A stretch of 64,000 nt of DNA from Bacillus dicomae (GCF_006494425.1 NZ_VHIV01000001.1:1178001-1242000), one strand, 5' to 3'. Counted from the stretch's first letter, positions 34,948-44,131 are shown. The notes: generated from the sequence alone by a model not told the origin. Program-made: numbers and translations.

Positions 34948-36411
34948 GTGCAGAAAGATATACTGTTTAACACTGAGATGGATGAAACGTTACAAGTGAT
35001 AAATAAAGGATTGAAGAAGACGACAAGCCCGAAACAAATTATTATAGTAGGGGCTGGTATGGCTGGTTTAGTTTCGGCCTCTTTATTAAAGGCGGCAGGA
35101 CATGAGGTGAAGATTTTTGAAGCAAACAACCGGGTAGGTGGCCGCATAGAAACAGTGAGAATGGAAGATACCGGATTATATTTAGATGTAGGGGCAATGA
35201 GAATTCCGTATTCGCACACTTTAACGATGGCATATATAAGAAAATTTAGGCTACAGGTGACCCCTTTTATTAATAGGAATGAGACTGATATTATTTACGT
35301 AAATGGCCGAAAAACGACATTAAAGCAATATGAAAAAGATCCAAGCATATTAAAGTATCCTGTGGAAATGAATGAAGTTGGGAAAACATCTGAGGAGTTA
35401 TTATTGTTAGCGGTACAGCCCATTATAAATTTCATAAAAAAGAACCCAGAGAAAAATTGGGATGTTGTAGTAAAGGATTTTGGAAGATACTCTACAGGAC
35501 AATTTTTAAAGTATCACCCGTATCAATATAATACTTACTTTTCGCCAGTTACGATTGAAATGATCGGTGTTCTATTAGATTTAGAAGGTTTTTTGGAAAG
35601 GTCATTCGTTGAGACGTTACGCTTTTTATATATTATGCAAGAGGAAAGAGGTTTTTGTGAAATTGTGGGCGGGAATGATAGATTACCAAAGTCCTTTTTA
35701 CCACAATTAGAAGAAAATATTATATATAATCAGAAATTAATGAAGCTGCATCAAAATGATAATGGGGTGACTGCTTTCTATCGGAACGAAGAAACGTTTG
35801 AATATAGTAGTATAACTGGTGATTTAGTTATTGTTACCATTCCGTTTTCAACAATGCGTTTTGTGGAAGTAGATCCATTTGATTCTATATCTCATGAAAA
35901 ATGGAAAGCAATTCGTGAATTGCATTATATGCCTGCGACGAAAATAGGGATTCAATTTAAAAGCCGATTTTGGGAAGAGCAAGGACAATTAGGAGGCAGA
36001 ATTATAACAGATTTGCCAATACGTTACGCTTATTATCCAAGCCATGGAATTGGGGAAAAGGGGCCAGCTATGATGTTAGGAAGTTATACATGGTCTTATG
36101 ATGCGTTATTATGGGATGGCTTATCAAAGGGAGATCGTATTTATTACGCATTACACAACTTAGCAACAATATTAGGTGGTCAAGTATATGATGAATTCTT
36201 GTCTGGCATATCAAAAAGTTGGACACTGGATCCATATGCACTTGGAGGGTTTGCACTATTTCAGGCAGGTCAAGAATCAGAGTTGCAAACAGTGATTGTC
36301 AAACCAGAAGGAAGAATATTCTTCGCTGGAGATCATACAACGTTATATCACGGATGGATACAAGGGGCAATTGAATCTGGAGTTCGTGTAGCAGTAGAAG
36401 TGAATGATTAA
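34948..36411 (+). CDS. Flavin monoamine oxidase / L-amino-acid oxidase-like protein
   Basis: The start is GTG 34948 behind AAGGGGTGG. The 487-residue protein has an FAD dinucleotide fold IIIVGAGMAGLVSASLL with EANNRVGGRIET (~33-75). The C-terminal FAD segment is EGRIFFAGDHTTLYHGWIQGAIESG. It matches the YobN/amine oxidase family, which oxidises amino acids or amines with H2O2 formation. No signal peptide is seen. The acceptor pocket residues cannot be judged by eye, so the substrate remains open. Confidence 0.9.
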   Translation: MQKDILFNTEMDETLQVINKGLKKTTSPKQIIIVGAGMAGLVSASLLKAAGHEVKIFEANNRVGGRIETVRMEDTGLYLDVGAMRIPYSHTLTMAYIRKFRLQVTPFINRNETDIIYVNGRKTTLKQYEKDPSILKYPVEMNEVGKTSEELLLLAVQPIINFIKKNPEKNWDVVVKDFGRYSTGQFLKYHPYQYNTYFSPVTIEMIGVLLDLEGFLERSFVETLRFLYIMQEERGFCEIVGGNDRLPKSFLPQLEENIIYNQKLMKLHQNDNGVTAFYRNEETFEYSSITGDLVIVTIPFSTMRFVEVDPFDSISHEKWKAIRELHYMPATKIGIQFKSRFWEEQGQLGGRIITDLPIRYAYYPSHGIGEKGPAMMLGSYTWSYDALLWDGLSKGDRIYYALHNLATILGGQVYDEFLSGISKSWTLDPYALGGFALFQAGQESELQTVIVKPEGRIFFAGDHTTLYHGWIQGAIESGVRVAVEVND

Positions 36412-36494
36412 AAGTGTAAAATTCAGAAATTTCTTTACTGTATAGTATGAGATGGATATTATTATATATAAAAGAATTATAGGGAGTGTTTACA

Positions 36495-37079
36495 GTGAAT
36501 CCATTATTATTCGATTTTCCTTCTGAATTTTATACTGAAAGACTATTCATTCGAATGCCGAAACCAGGTGACGGTAAAGTTGTATATGATGCAATTCAAG
36601 CTTCAATACAAGAACTAAAACCATGGATGGTTTTTGCACAAAAAGAGCAAACAGAAGAAGAAATAGAAGTGAGTATTAGAAAATCGCATATTCAATTTTT
36701 GCAGCGAGAGGATTTAAGATTACTAGTGTTTTCAAAAGAAACAGGAGAGTTTATTGCTTCTAGCGGATTACATCGTATTAATTGGGATATACCACAATTT
36801 GAAATCGGATATTGGATTGATTCAAGATTTAGTGGAAAAGGCTATATGATAGAGGCTGCGAAAGGTATAACAGATTTTGCTTTCTCTGAACTAAAAGCAA
36901 ACCGCTTAGAAATTCGTTGTGATTCTTTAAATAAGAAGAGTAGAGCAATCCCTGAGAAATTAGGCTTTAAATTAGAAGGTACATTAGAAAGTGCGAGTGT
37001 TGCAGTAGATGGTAATGGATTAAGGGATATGTGTGTATTTGCAATGACGAGAAATACATATGAAAAAGAAGAGCTGTAA
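36495..37079 (+). CDS. GNAT acetyltransferase, RimJ/RimL type
   Basis: The start is GTG 36495 with AGGGAGTG before it. The protein (194 residues) shows FYTERLFIRMPKPGDG at the N-terminus, then GYWIDSRFSGKGYMIEAAKGI (acetyl-CoA loop) and NRLEIRCDSLNKKSRAIPEKLGF, the standard RimJ/RimL pattern. These enzymes acetylate ribosomal proteins or small amines, and the target is not evident. Single-gene unit. Confidence 0.9.
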   Translation: MNPLLFDFPSEFYTERLFIRMPKPGDGKVVYDAIQASIQELKPWMVFAQKEQTEEEIEVSIRKSHIQFLQREDLRLLVFSKETGEFIASSGLHRINWDIPQFEIGYWIDSRFSGKGYMIEAAKGITDFAFSELKANRLEIRCDSLNKKSRAIPEKLGFKLEGTLESASVAVDGNGLRDMCVFAMTRNTYEKEEL

Positions 37080-37096
37080 GAAACGGCTCTTCTTTT
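37064..37096. terminator. Terminator between the acetyltransferase and aldo/keto reductase genes
   Basis: The stem AAAAGAAGAGC/GCTCTTCTTTTT overlaps the GNAT stop codon. Confidence 0.75.
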
Positions 37097-37102
37097 TATT
37101 CA

Positions 37103-38005
37103 TTATGGTATAGGGTGTCCGTTAGCACTTTCGAAAATTGTAAACCATTGTTGACGGTCTAAGTTCACTTTCGTAGCATGTACGGCCGCTTTTACACGAT
37201 CCAATTTACCAGAACCGATGATTGGCAACATTTTAGCTGGATGTGCCAGTAACCAAGCATACATAACGATATCTATACTATCGACACCTAATTCAGTAGC
37301 AACTTTTTGCACAGTTTCACGTACACGTACAGCACGTTCTGATTGACCAGTAAAGATTTCTCCGCCAGCAAGAGGTGACCAAATCATTGGATTGATTCGT
37401 TTTTCCTGACATAAATCAATTGTTCCTTTTTCAAAATGCTCAAGTTGCAGTGCAGATACTTCAATTTGATTCGTAATAAGCGGGAAATCTAAATACGAAC
37501 TTAACATATTAAATTGTGATGGTAAGAAGTTAGATACACCGAAGTGACGAACTTTTCCTTCTTGTTTTAATTGTGAAAATGCCTTTGCCACTTCATTTGG
37601 ATCCATAAAAGGGTCAGGGCGATGAATAAGTAATACGTCAATATAATCTGTATGTAAATTTTTAAGAGATGCTTCTGCACTTTGAATAATATGTTCTGCA
37701 CTAGTGTTGTAGTGAGCGACATATCGGTCTGGAAACTTCGGTGATGGGGGAGCGATTCCACATTTTGTAATGATTTGCATGTTTTCTCGTAAAGAAGGCT
37801 TTAATTGTAACGCTTCTCCAAACAATCCTTCGCACGTATATCCGCCATAAATATCAGCGTGATCAAAAGTAGTAATTCCCATATCCATGCATTCTTCAAT
37901 GAAAGAAAGTAATTCTTGTTTCGTCATATTCCATTCTGCTAAACGCCAAAACCCTTGAATAATACGAGAAAATTCTATTGTTTCGGCCATTTGAACTCGT
38001 TCCAT
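37103..38005 (-). CDS. Aldo/keto reductase (YdhF-like)
   Basis: The 300-residue protein is intact, unlike the one at 21527. The catalytic tetrad is visible as TFDHADIYGGY (Asp, Tyr ~53), IITKCG (Lys) and VLLIHRPDPF (His). It begins MERVQMAETIEFSRIIQGFWRL, typical of the YdhF/YcsN group of NADPH-dependent oxidoreductases. AGGGGGTACTTATA precedes ATG 38005. Substrate unknown. Confidence 0.92.
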   Translation of the reverse strand: MERVQMAETIEFSRIIQGFWRLAEWNMTKQELLSFIEECMDMGITTFDHADIYGGYTCEGLFGEALQLKPSLRENMQIITKCGIAPPSPKFPDRYVAHYNTSAEHIIQSAEASLKNLHTDYIDVLLIHRPDPFMDPNEVAKAFSQLKQEGKVRHFGVSNFLPSQFNMLSSYLDFPLITNQIEVSALQLEHFEKGTIDLCQEKRINPMIWSPLAGGEIFTGQSERAVRVRETVQKVATELGVDSIDIVMYAWLLAHPAKMLPIIGSGKLDRVKAAVHATKVNLDRQQWFTIFESANGHPIP

Positions 38006-38265
38006 TATAAGTACCCCCTTGATGAATAATTATTATTTTGAAAAGGCTTTCTTACTACATATTATTATATAGTTAGAGGGGCGTACAAACAATAAATATG
38101 TTTTGCTATAAAAACGATTTTTTCTATCATGCCTTTCGAGAGGACTCCCACCTCTAAACGTAAATGAAGGTGGTGAGGTGAATCGAAAGAAATATTTTAT
38201 TTTCAAGCAAAAAAAAACGTATGTTCCGTTTTTTGCTATAATATCCTTAACAGGAGGTGAATAAA

Positions 38266-39735
38266 ATGACAAAGGAAAATCCATCAAACTATAAAACTCT
38301 TCAAATCTGGATTAAAAAAGGGCATCGTATGTATTCTTATTTTCAAGAATGTTGTCATAACGCTAAGAACATGTACAACACCACAAACTTTTATATACGC
38401 CAGGTGTACACTGGATTAACATAAGAAAAAGAGTTGCAGCCTTTGCAAAAAGAAGTTCTGGATCATATTCATAAAAATATTGGTAAGATGAATGACATAC
38501 AACGTCTTGCCTATCAGAAGAAATTGGAAAAAGAGAAATTAAAGCCTAAAGAAGAACAGAAAGAGATTACATGTAATTTGTTTTCAGAACCTAATTTTGA
38601 AAAACCTTATGTAGATTACAACTTTCTAGATGCACTATTTAAGGCTATGATTCAAAATGATTATCGAGCTTTGCCTACGCAATGTAGCCAGTCAATCATG
38701 AAAGGTTTGTTCCAAAATTGGAAATCTTTTTTTGCTAGTTTAAAAGACTATAAAAAGAATCCAAACAAATATGCTGGACCGCCTAGAATTCCAAAGTATA
38801 TTCGTTCTTCTGAAAAAGAGATTCTGTATACAAACCAAGATTGCATCATTAAAAACGATAGATTTTTAAAGTTTCCAAAGACGAAATTGCAATTAAATAT
38901 TGGAAAACTAGGTTTCGCTGAAGGTAAACTGAAACAAGTTCGTGTGATTCCAAAATACAATGAATATGTAGTGGAATTGGTAATTGATGTTCCTTCTGAA
39001 CAACAAATGATTGAAGAGAATGCACGTTATATGAGCATTGATTTAGGGATTGATAACCTTGCAACCATCGTAACAAACACAGGTATGAAACCTGTCCTTG
39101 TTAAGGGCAAACATGTCAAAAGCATAAATCAATATTACAACAAAATGAAGAGTCATTTTACAAGCGTTCTTAGAAATGGAAAACAAACTAATGAAAGACC
39201 TTTTACTTCTAAAAGGATAGAAAAACTTCATCAAAAACGTTACTTGAAAATAAAAGGCGTCTTCCATAAAGTTAGTCACCATATCGTAAAACTAGCTCAA
39301 GAAGAAGAAGTTTGTAAAATCGTTATTGGTCAAAACAAAAATTGGAAACAAGAAACGAATATGGGAAAAAGAAATAACCAATCGTTTTGTCATATCCCAC
39401 ATAGTTTATTGATTCAAATGATTACATACAAAGCAAATGCTGTAGGCATTCAAGTTGTTGTAACTGAAGAATCATATACATCGAAAGCAAGTTTTCTGGA
39501 TAACGACTTCATTCCAACGTATGGAGAAAATGACCAAAATACAACTTTTTCAGGAAAACGAATAAAGCGCGGCATATATCGTTCAGCAAATAAAACTTTA
39601 ATTAATGCAGATGTAAATGCTGCGGCTAACATTTTACGAAAAGTAATCCCAAATGCATGGACAAATGGGATAGAGGGGTTAGGCGTGAAACAGCTCGCTA
39701 ATGTGTTAACTCCCCTGATGTTAATCGTCCGTTAG
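38266..39735 (+). pseudogene. tnpB: tnpB (OrfB) RNA-guided nuclease gene with one in-frame stop
   Basis: ATG 38266 has an AGGAGGTG site and a TATAAT-type promoter. TAA at 38422-38424 (codon 53) interrupts the frame, which otherwise stays open to TAG 39735 with no shift. The N-terminal 52 codons have the OrfB helix (HRMYSYFQECCHNAKNMYN). Downstream are RuvC-I SIDLGIDNLATIV (Asp codon 39040) and RuvC-III INADVNAAANIL (Asp codon 39610). At the RuvC-II place stands IVIGQNKNWKQ with no Glu; a possible substitute is the Glu pair in TEESYTSKAS (39466). The zinc-finger cysteines are missing. Internal restart at TTG 38434 has no clear site. Confidence 0.85.
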
Positions 39736-39790
39736 GTCGAAACGTTAGAAACCCCCACTTCAAGCTTTGCTAAGTGGGGGAGTGTTCATA
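39736..39790 (+). ncRNA. Probable omega (right-end) RNA scaffold of the tnpB element
   Basis: In IS200/IS605 elements the guide RNA comes from the 3' end of tnpB and the right end, and the guide lies just outside the element. Here a GC-rich hairpin (CCCCCACTT/AAGTGGGGG) sits 16-45 nt after the tnpB stop and is followed by AGTGTTCA. The segment may extend back into the coding region. A transcript has not been shown. Confidence 0.45.
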
Positions 39791-39832
39791 TGCTATAATG
39801 TAGAAATATATAGCTATAAGGAGATGTAAGGG

Positions 39833-40783
39833 ATGATTCCAGTAACAATATTAACTGGTTTTCTTGGTTCAGGGAAAACGACACTATTAAATCGCATTTT
39901 GTCAGAGAATCACGGTCAGAAATTAGCGGTGATTGTAAATGAAATAGGGCAAATTGGTATCGATAATCAGTTGATTATGAATGTTGAAGAAGAAATTATG
40001 GAAATGACAAACGGTTGTTTATGCTGTACTGTACGGGAAGATTTACTCGTTGCGTTAAAACAATTACTGGATGTAAAAGCAGAAGGTAAAATGGACTTTG
40101 ATGGATTAGTAATTGAAACGACTGGTCTTGCAAATCCAGGCCCTATTATTCAAACATTCTTTTTAGATCCTGTTATTCAATCTGCATACCAAATTAATGG
40201 TGTTGTAACAGTAGTAGATAGTTATCATATACATAAACATTTTGAAAAAGGGCTAGAAGCAAAAGAACAAATCGCATTTGCTGATGTTGTATTAGTGAAT
40301 AAGTTAGATTTAATTGAAGAGAGTGAAAAAGAAAATCTCTTGCATGAACTTCAAGGAATAAACCCGACTGCAAAGTTAATTCAGTCGACTAACTGTGATG
40401 TGGATATTCAATCGTTACTAAAAATTCAAACATTTAAAACGAAAGATACGTTACAAATCTATCCTCATACAGAGCATAATCATCTAGAAGGTGTAAAATC
40501 GTTTGTACTACGCGAAGAGCGTCCGTTAGATTTACAAAAACTGAATGAGTGGATGTCGGCTGTCGTTCAAGAGTTAGGGGAATACTTATATCGTTACAAA
40601 GGAATTTTATCAATTGATGGAGTGGATAAACGTATCGTTTTCCAAGGTGTGCATACACTGTTTGCTGCATCATATGATAGAGAGTGGCAAGAGGGCGAAG
40701 AACGAGTAAGTGAAGTCGTGTTTATCGGAAAAGATATTAATAAAGAATGGTTCCAAGAACATTTTGAAGAGTGCGTGAAATAA
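39833..40783 (+). CDS. CobW/COG0523 zinc-type metallochaperone GTPase
   Basis: The 316-residue protein has Walker A GFLGSGKTTLLN (~8-19), the metal-binding CxCC motif in NGCLCCTVRED (~63), VIETTGLANP as the switch region and NKLDL as G4. A C-terminal CobW_C domain follows. Such proteins (YciC, YeiR, ZNG1) deliver zinc or another metal to client enzymes using GTP. AAGGAGATG precedes ATG 39833. The -10-like TATAAT at 39794-39799 lies right at the tnpB element's end. Confidence 0.9.
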   Translation: MIPVTILTGFLGSGKTTLLNRILSENHGQKLAVIVNEIGQIGIDNQLIMNVEEEIMEMTNGCLCCTVREDLLVALKQLLDVKAEGKMDFDGLVIETTGLANPGPIIQTFFLDPVIQSAYQINGVVTVVDSYHIHKHFEKGLEAKEQIAFADVVLVNKLDLIEESEKENLLHELQGINPTAKLIQSTNCDVDIQSLLKIQTFKTKDTLQIYPHTEHNHLEGVKSFVLREERPLDLQKLNEWMSAVVQELGEYLYRYKGILSIDGVDKRIVFQGVHTLFAASYDREWQEGEERVSEVVFIGKDINKEWFQEHFEECVK

Positions 40784-40813
40784 GTCTGCGTTTATTGCAG
40801 GCTTATTTTTTGG
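40782..40813 (+). terminator. Terminator of the cobW-like gene
   Basis: The stem AAGTCTGC/GCAGGCTT with a loop of about 7 nt, then ATTTTTT. Confidence 0.6.
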
Positions 40814-40865
40814 ACTTAATTAAGTGTTTTGTAGAAAAATACTAGATTGCCAAAAACGAGGGATT

Positions 40866-40890
40866 AAAAAAAGCCTGTTTTCACAGGCTT
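40866..40890 (-). terminator. Terminator of the BltD-like gene
   Basis: The stem AAGCCTGT/ACAGGCTT with a 4-nt loop and T6 on the minus strand overlaps the stop codon. Confidence 0.75.
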
Positions 40891-41351
40891 GTATGTTCAT
40901 CTAATTGTAACTCCATTACAACACCTACAACTGGGCCTTCGTCATCAATATCGCCATTTAAACGGAAGCCAAATGACTCGTATAGTCGCATTGCGAGTTT
41001 GTTGTCTGGATGTAAACTTAAGTAAATTATATTGCATTCAAATTTCTCTTGTAAGAATTGAATAAGCAAGCGAAGGAAACGTTTTGCGTAGCCTTTTCCT
41101 TGATATTGTTCGTCAATCATAAAGCGATCTAACCATATGCTTTTATGTTTTTTTGAATACCATCCATACATTGCGTATCCTACAAGTGTTTCTCCATCGT
41201 ATAAACCTACTGACGTTCCGTTTTCTTCATATAATGATTCAGCTAAAGAAAACGCATTACTTTCAATGAATTGCTGCTGGTCTTTTGCGACGTTTAAAGC
41301 AGCTACTGAACGCCAATTATTTGCTGTTACTTCACAAATGTGAAGATTCAT
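40881..41351 (-). CDS. GNAT acetyltransferase, BltD-like (polyamine type)
   Basis: The 156-residue protein closely follows the pattern of spermine/spermidine acetyltransferase BltD. An opening CEVTANNWRSVAALNV is followed by QQFIESNAFSLAES, then SVGLYDGETLVGYAMYG, IWLDRFMIDEQYQGKGYAKRF (acetyl-CoA loop) and LSLHPDNKLAMRLYESFGF. It probably acetylates a polyamine. No blt-type MFS exporter is adjacent. AGAAGGTGAGTTGG precedes ATG 41351. Confidence 0.85.
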   Translation of the reverse strand: MNLHICEVTANNWRSVAALNVAKDQQQFIESNAFSLAESLYEENGTSVGLYDGETLVGYAMYGWYSKKHKSIWLDRFMIDEQYQGKGYAKRFLRLLIQFLQEKFECNIIYLSLHPDNKLAMRLYESFGFRLNGDIDDEGPVVGVVMELQLDEHTSL

Positions 41352-41420
41352 AATTCCAACTCACCTTCTAAATTAATATAGCTCAAAAGCTAATATGGAT
41401 AATTTTACTTGTTATTTTGG

Positions 41421-41591
41421 TCAAGTCAAGCAGAACCACATAAACATTATGCTAATAAGAGCATCTCCATTGGTGAGCTCAATATTTTTATTCACTGCAC
41501 ATTGCGCTCGTTGAAGAGGCACTTGGTTTTGTATTGTCTGCTGTATGTAATATCCTACAGGAGAAATTCTGGATTGTGTTTTTAGTAACAT
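41421..41591 (-). CDS. Possible 56-residue protein
   Basis: ATG 41591 has AAGGATC close before it. The frame reads MLLKTQSRISPVGYYIQQTI, then NQVPLQRAQCAVNKNIELTNG and a hydrophobic end, LISIMFMWFCLT. It looks protein-like, but there is no family match and no terminator directly behind it. It occupies most of the 373-bp gap between the BltD-like gene and the next gene's terminator. Confidence 0.35.
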   Translation of the reverse strand: MLLKTQSRISPVGYYIQQTIQNQVPLQRAQCAVNKNIELTNGDALISIMFMWFCLT

Positions 41592-41679
41592 ATTGATCCT
41601 TATATTTATCAATTTGGATAGCTAGTTAAAATAAAGATGCTGGTTTAGGATTTGTTATTGTTACAAAATAGGTAAGGAT

Positions 41680-41715
41680 TATAAAAGCAGAACCCTTATA
41701 AGGTTCTGCTTTTAT
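41680..41715 (-). terminator. Terminator of the hypothetical gene 41725-42132
   Basis: The stem ATAAAAGCAGAACC/GGTTCTGCTTTTAT with a short loop, 10 nt beyond the stop. Confidence 0.85.
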
Positions 41716-41724
41716 TTGGTGTAA

Positions 41725-42132
41725 TTAATTGTCTATATCTAGTGTAAATCCCCATATAGGTTTTTTTTCTTCAATTAACTCAACATCTGTCCTATTTACT
41801 TCCATATGAAATTCCCCACGACCTGGTACAGACATATTTAGTTCGTGTCCTACCTGTGGATTATTTGTAGCAATAACTACTTTGAATTCGCTTGCAGTTA
41901 GTACTCCGAAAATATGTCCTTTATATTTTGCGAATAATGTAACATTATAGGCAGCATCTAAATCTGACTTTTTAACTTGTTTTATCAATAGATTATTATC
42001 CCACGCATGAGGTGTAAACCCATTTTTTAACTCCGCAATGTCTCTTGAAACAATATTAATGAATTCAACATCTTCTTTACCTAAAGAATACTCTTTGCCT
42101 TGATACATCCCATATAAACCTTTTCTAATCAC
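41725..42132 (-). CDS. Hypothetical protein downstream of a beta-helix pseudogene
   Basis: The start is GTG 42132, nine nucleotides after GGAGG; the upstream in-frame TTG touches that site. The 135-residue protein is acidic, with GKEYSLGKEDVEFINIVSRD near the N-terminus and PGRGEFHMEVNRTDVELIEEKKP near the end. It has no signal peptide. Its ribosome binding site overlaps the end of the beta-helix pseudogene, so the two were probably one operon. It could be a partner or immunity-type protein, but nothing in the sequence proves this. Confidence 0.65.
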   Translation of the reverse strand: MIRKGLYGMYQGKEYSLGKEDVEFINIVSRDIAELKNGFTPHAWDNNLLIKQVKKSDLDAAYNVTLFAKYKGHIFGVLTASEFKVVIATNNPQVGHELNMSVPGRGEFHMEVNRTDVELIEEKKPIWGFTLDIDN

Positions 42133-42147
42133 AAAAAACAACCTCCA

Positions 42148-42765
42148 TTATTTATTTTTGGTAGCAGGTATAAATCTATCTAAATCACTACTAAATACTC
42201 CTACCAATGTCTCTTCTCCATTTATTACAGTATAAATCTCGGCACCATCACTAGGTGACATATATTGCCCCCATGCTGTTTCGTATTCTGGAATAATGTG
42301 TCCGTTTTCGGCAGCTGTAAAACCATTTCCTGTTTGAGGAAATGTAACATACTCATTTGGTTATTGGTAATTACATTATTACGGGTATCATAATTTAATT
42401 CGATTTGGCCACTCTCTTGATCTTTTGAATCATTTTTATAAATCACATTGTTCGTAATCCCGTTATTTTCAGCATATCCTTGCTGACTGTCATATCCACC
42501 AATTGCAATACCCATTCATGATATTATTAGATATTGTATTGTCTCTAACGGTAATTTGGCTTGCGCTTTTTCCTGCATGTTCGCTAGCTACTTCAATCCC
42601 CAGGTCATTTTCATAGCTTTGATTTTGCTCAATGATAATTTCTTTTCCGCCATCCACGTAAATACCATCAGCTGAATATTCATTATAACTAGTATTATTG
42701 ATGGATGAATTGTGATGGATACAATTATTTTTAATATCAATGTAACGTTCTGTTACCCGTATATC
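42148..42765 (-). pseudogene. Remnant of a right-handed parallel beta-helix protein
   Basis: Three frames join into one protein. The first covers IKNNCIHHNSSINNTSYNEY, YVDGGKEIIIEQNQSYEN and GIEVASEHAGKSASQITVRD up to SNNIMNG. A second runs from IAIGGYDSQQGYAENNGI to NVITNNQM. A third runs from FPQTGNGFTAAENGH to the TAA at 42148. The N-x-x-N-N rungs are typical of pectate-lyase-like beta-helix proteins. Frame changes occur near 42518 and 42365. The 5' end is missing beyond 42765, where stops appear. Confidence 0.75.
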
Positions 42766-43041
42766 TTATTTTAATTATCTATAATAATCCTTCAATTTGT
42801 AGAATTCATTAGTGACTCAAGAATGACGCTACATGGTGGATTTCAATATAAAGAAATTGAAAATACATCTCTAAAATGAACTACTCTTGTTTCATAAAGA
42901 TTTTCTTAGTCATTGATTTTTTGTACAAAGAGTATTTGTATTTCTTTATAGAAAAAATTAATCACCATTCTTTTAATTTATATCATTACGAAGGTGAATG
43001 GGTAAGAACTTCGCTAAATATGTCCCTACTAAAGTTAAAAT
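42766..43041. other. Gene-free stretch upstream of the beta-helix relic
   Basis: No supported gene is visible on either strand. A 27-codon frame without a ribosome binding site (plus strand, ending near 42880 with FQYKEIENTSLK) may be a gene fragment. The stretch is probably a scar of the deletion that removed the 5' part of the beta-helix gene. Confidence 0.4.
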
Positions 43042-43089
43042 AAAAAACTGTCTACAAAAGGTCTTATTTAAAGATCTTTTGAGACAGCC
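43042..43089 (-). terminator. Terminator of the zinc-binding lipoprotein gene
   Basis: On the minus strand GGCTGTCTCAAAAGATCTT pairs with its near complement and is followed by TTTTTTATTTT. The hairpin lies 20 nt past the stop codon. Confidence 0.8.
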
Positions 43090-43108
43090 TCTTCTTATCA
43101 AAAATTGA

Positions 43109-44059
43109 TTAGTTAGTAGCTTCTTTCAATGTGTTTACGTTTTCTTCCATTAAAGTGAAGTAATCTTTATTGCTCTTCGCATCATCTTCCGAAATAGTAG
43201 CAAGATGATTTAAGCGTAAAACTTTTGTACCCGTTTCTTTTTGAATTACGGAAGCTACTTTTGGAGTAGAGAATGTTTCAAATAAAATATATTTTAGGTT
43301 ATGTTCTTTTACTGTTTTTGTAATGTCAGCAAGTTGTTTTTGAGATGGTTCATCAGAAGCTGAAATACCAGCGATAGCAATTTGTTTCAGGCCGTAGCGT
43401 TGTTCCCAGTATCCATAAGCCGCGTGAGAAACTAAAATTTCTTTCGTTTTTGCATTCGCAACAGCTGCTTTAAATTGATCATCTAAATCAGTAAATTTTG
43501 TTTGAAGTGCTGCGAAGTTTTTTTCGAACTCTTGTTTATGGTCAGGTTGTAATTCTACAAGCGCATTTTTAATTTTTTCTGCTTGTTTCATTGCTAGAGT
43601 AGGGTCTAACCAAATGTGCGGGTCTTTATCGTGATGGTGTTCATCCTCTTTATTTCCGTCTCCGTGATCATGATGCTCTTCTTCAGTAGAAGTGCGCAGT
43701 TCAATACCTTTTGATGCATTTACAATTTTAACATTTTCTTTTTGCAATGTTTTTTCCATTTTTTCAGCAAATGGTTCTAATTCAGCGCCGTTATAAACGA
43801 ATAAATCGGCTTTTGCTACTTGTACTGTTTGTTTTTGACTTGGTTCAAATGTATGAGAATCTGCACCAGGTGGGTAAATCGCTTCAACAGTTACATAGTC
43901 GCCACCAATTTTTTTTGCGAAATCTGCAAGAGGAAAAATAGTTGTATAAACAGTTAGCTTTCCGTCTTTTTTTGCATTACCTTCTTTTTTATTTGAGCAG
44001 CCAGTAAAAATTAAAGTGAAAATAAGTAAGAATGAAAATATAGTCAATCTTTTAGGCAT
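43109..44059 (-). CDS. znuA: Zinc ABC transporter substrate-binding lipoprotein (ZnuA/AdcA)
   Basis: The start is ATG 44059 behind AGAGGAGAA. The 316-residue lipoprotein has lipobox FTGC (Cys21). Zinc ligands include His69 (GADSHTFEP), His148 (DPHIWLDP) and a later His in VSHAAYGYW. The His/Asp-rich loop at ~128-147 is typical of zinc members of cluster A-I. It captures Zn2+ outside the membrane; its permease and ATPase genes are not in this window, so it is an orphan binding protein. A Zur-like box lies upstream. Confidence 0.93.
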   Translation of the reverse strand: MPKRLTIFSFLLIFTLIFTGCSNKKEGNAKKDGKLTVYTTIFPLADFAKKIGGDYVTVEAIYPPGADSHTFEPSQKQTVQVAKADLFVYNGAELEPFAEKMEKTLQKENVKIVNASKGIELRTSTEEEHHDHGDGNKEDEHHHDKDPHIWLDPTLAMKQAEKIKNALVELQPDHKQEFEKNFAALQTKFTDLDDQFKAAVANAKTKEILVSHAAYGYWEQRYGLKQIAIAGISASDEPSQKQLADITKTVKEHNLKYILFETFSTPKVASVIQKETGTKVLRLNHLATISEDDAKSNKDYFTLMEENVNTLKEATN

Positions 44060-44131
44060 GAAGTTCTCCTCTTTTCTTTTTTTACGGATATATTTTCCCC
44101 AATTATAGAAGAAAAATATCATCTTAATACA

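Larger units (their letters stand above)
38140..39790 (+). mobile_element. IS200/IS605-family tnpB-only element (IS1341 type)
   Basis: The element holds a single tnpB gene and no tnpA. A subterminal hairpin lies on the left near 38143-38178 (ACTCCCACCT and its partner AGGTGGTGAGG). On the right an imperfect palindrome CCCCCACTT...AAGTGGGGG (39752-39780) is followed by AGTGTTCA. There are no terminal inverted repeats or target duplications, as expected for this family. The exact ends are estimates. It lies between an aldo/keto reductase and a CobW-type gene. Confidence 0.75.

Noticed and set aside
42790-42880. Plus-strand 27-codon fragment ending FQYKEIENTSLK
   Set aside because: No start with a ribosome binding site and too short to identify; recorded only as possible debris in a gene-free stretch.
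43042-43089. Hairpin starting GGCTGTCTCAAAA as an insertion-sequence end
   Set aside because: Such sequences occur at some IS ends, but no second end or transposase is nearby and the T run fits a znuA terminator.
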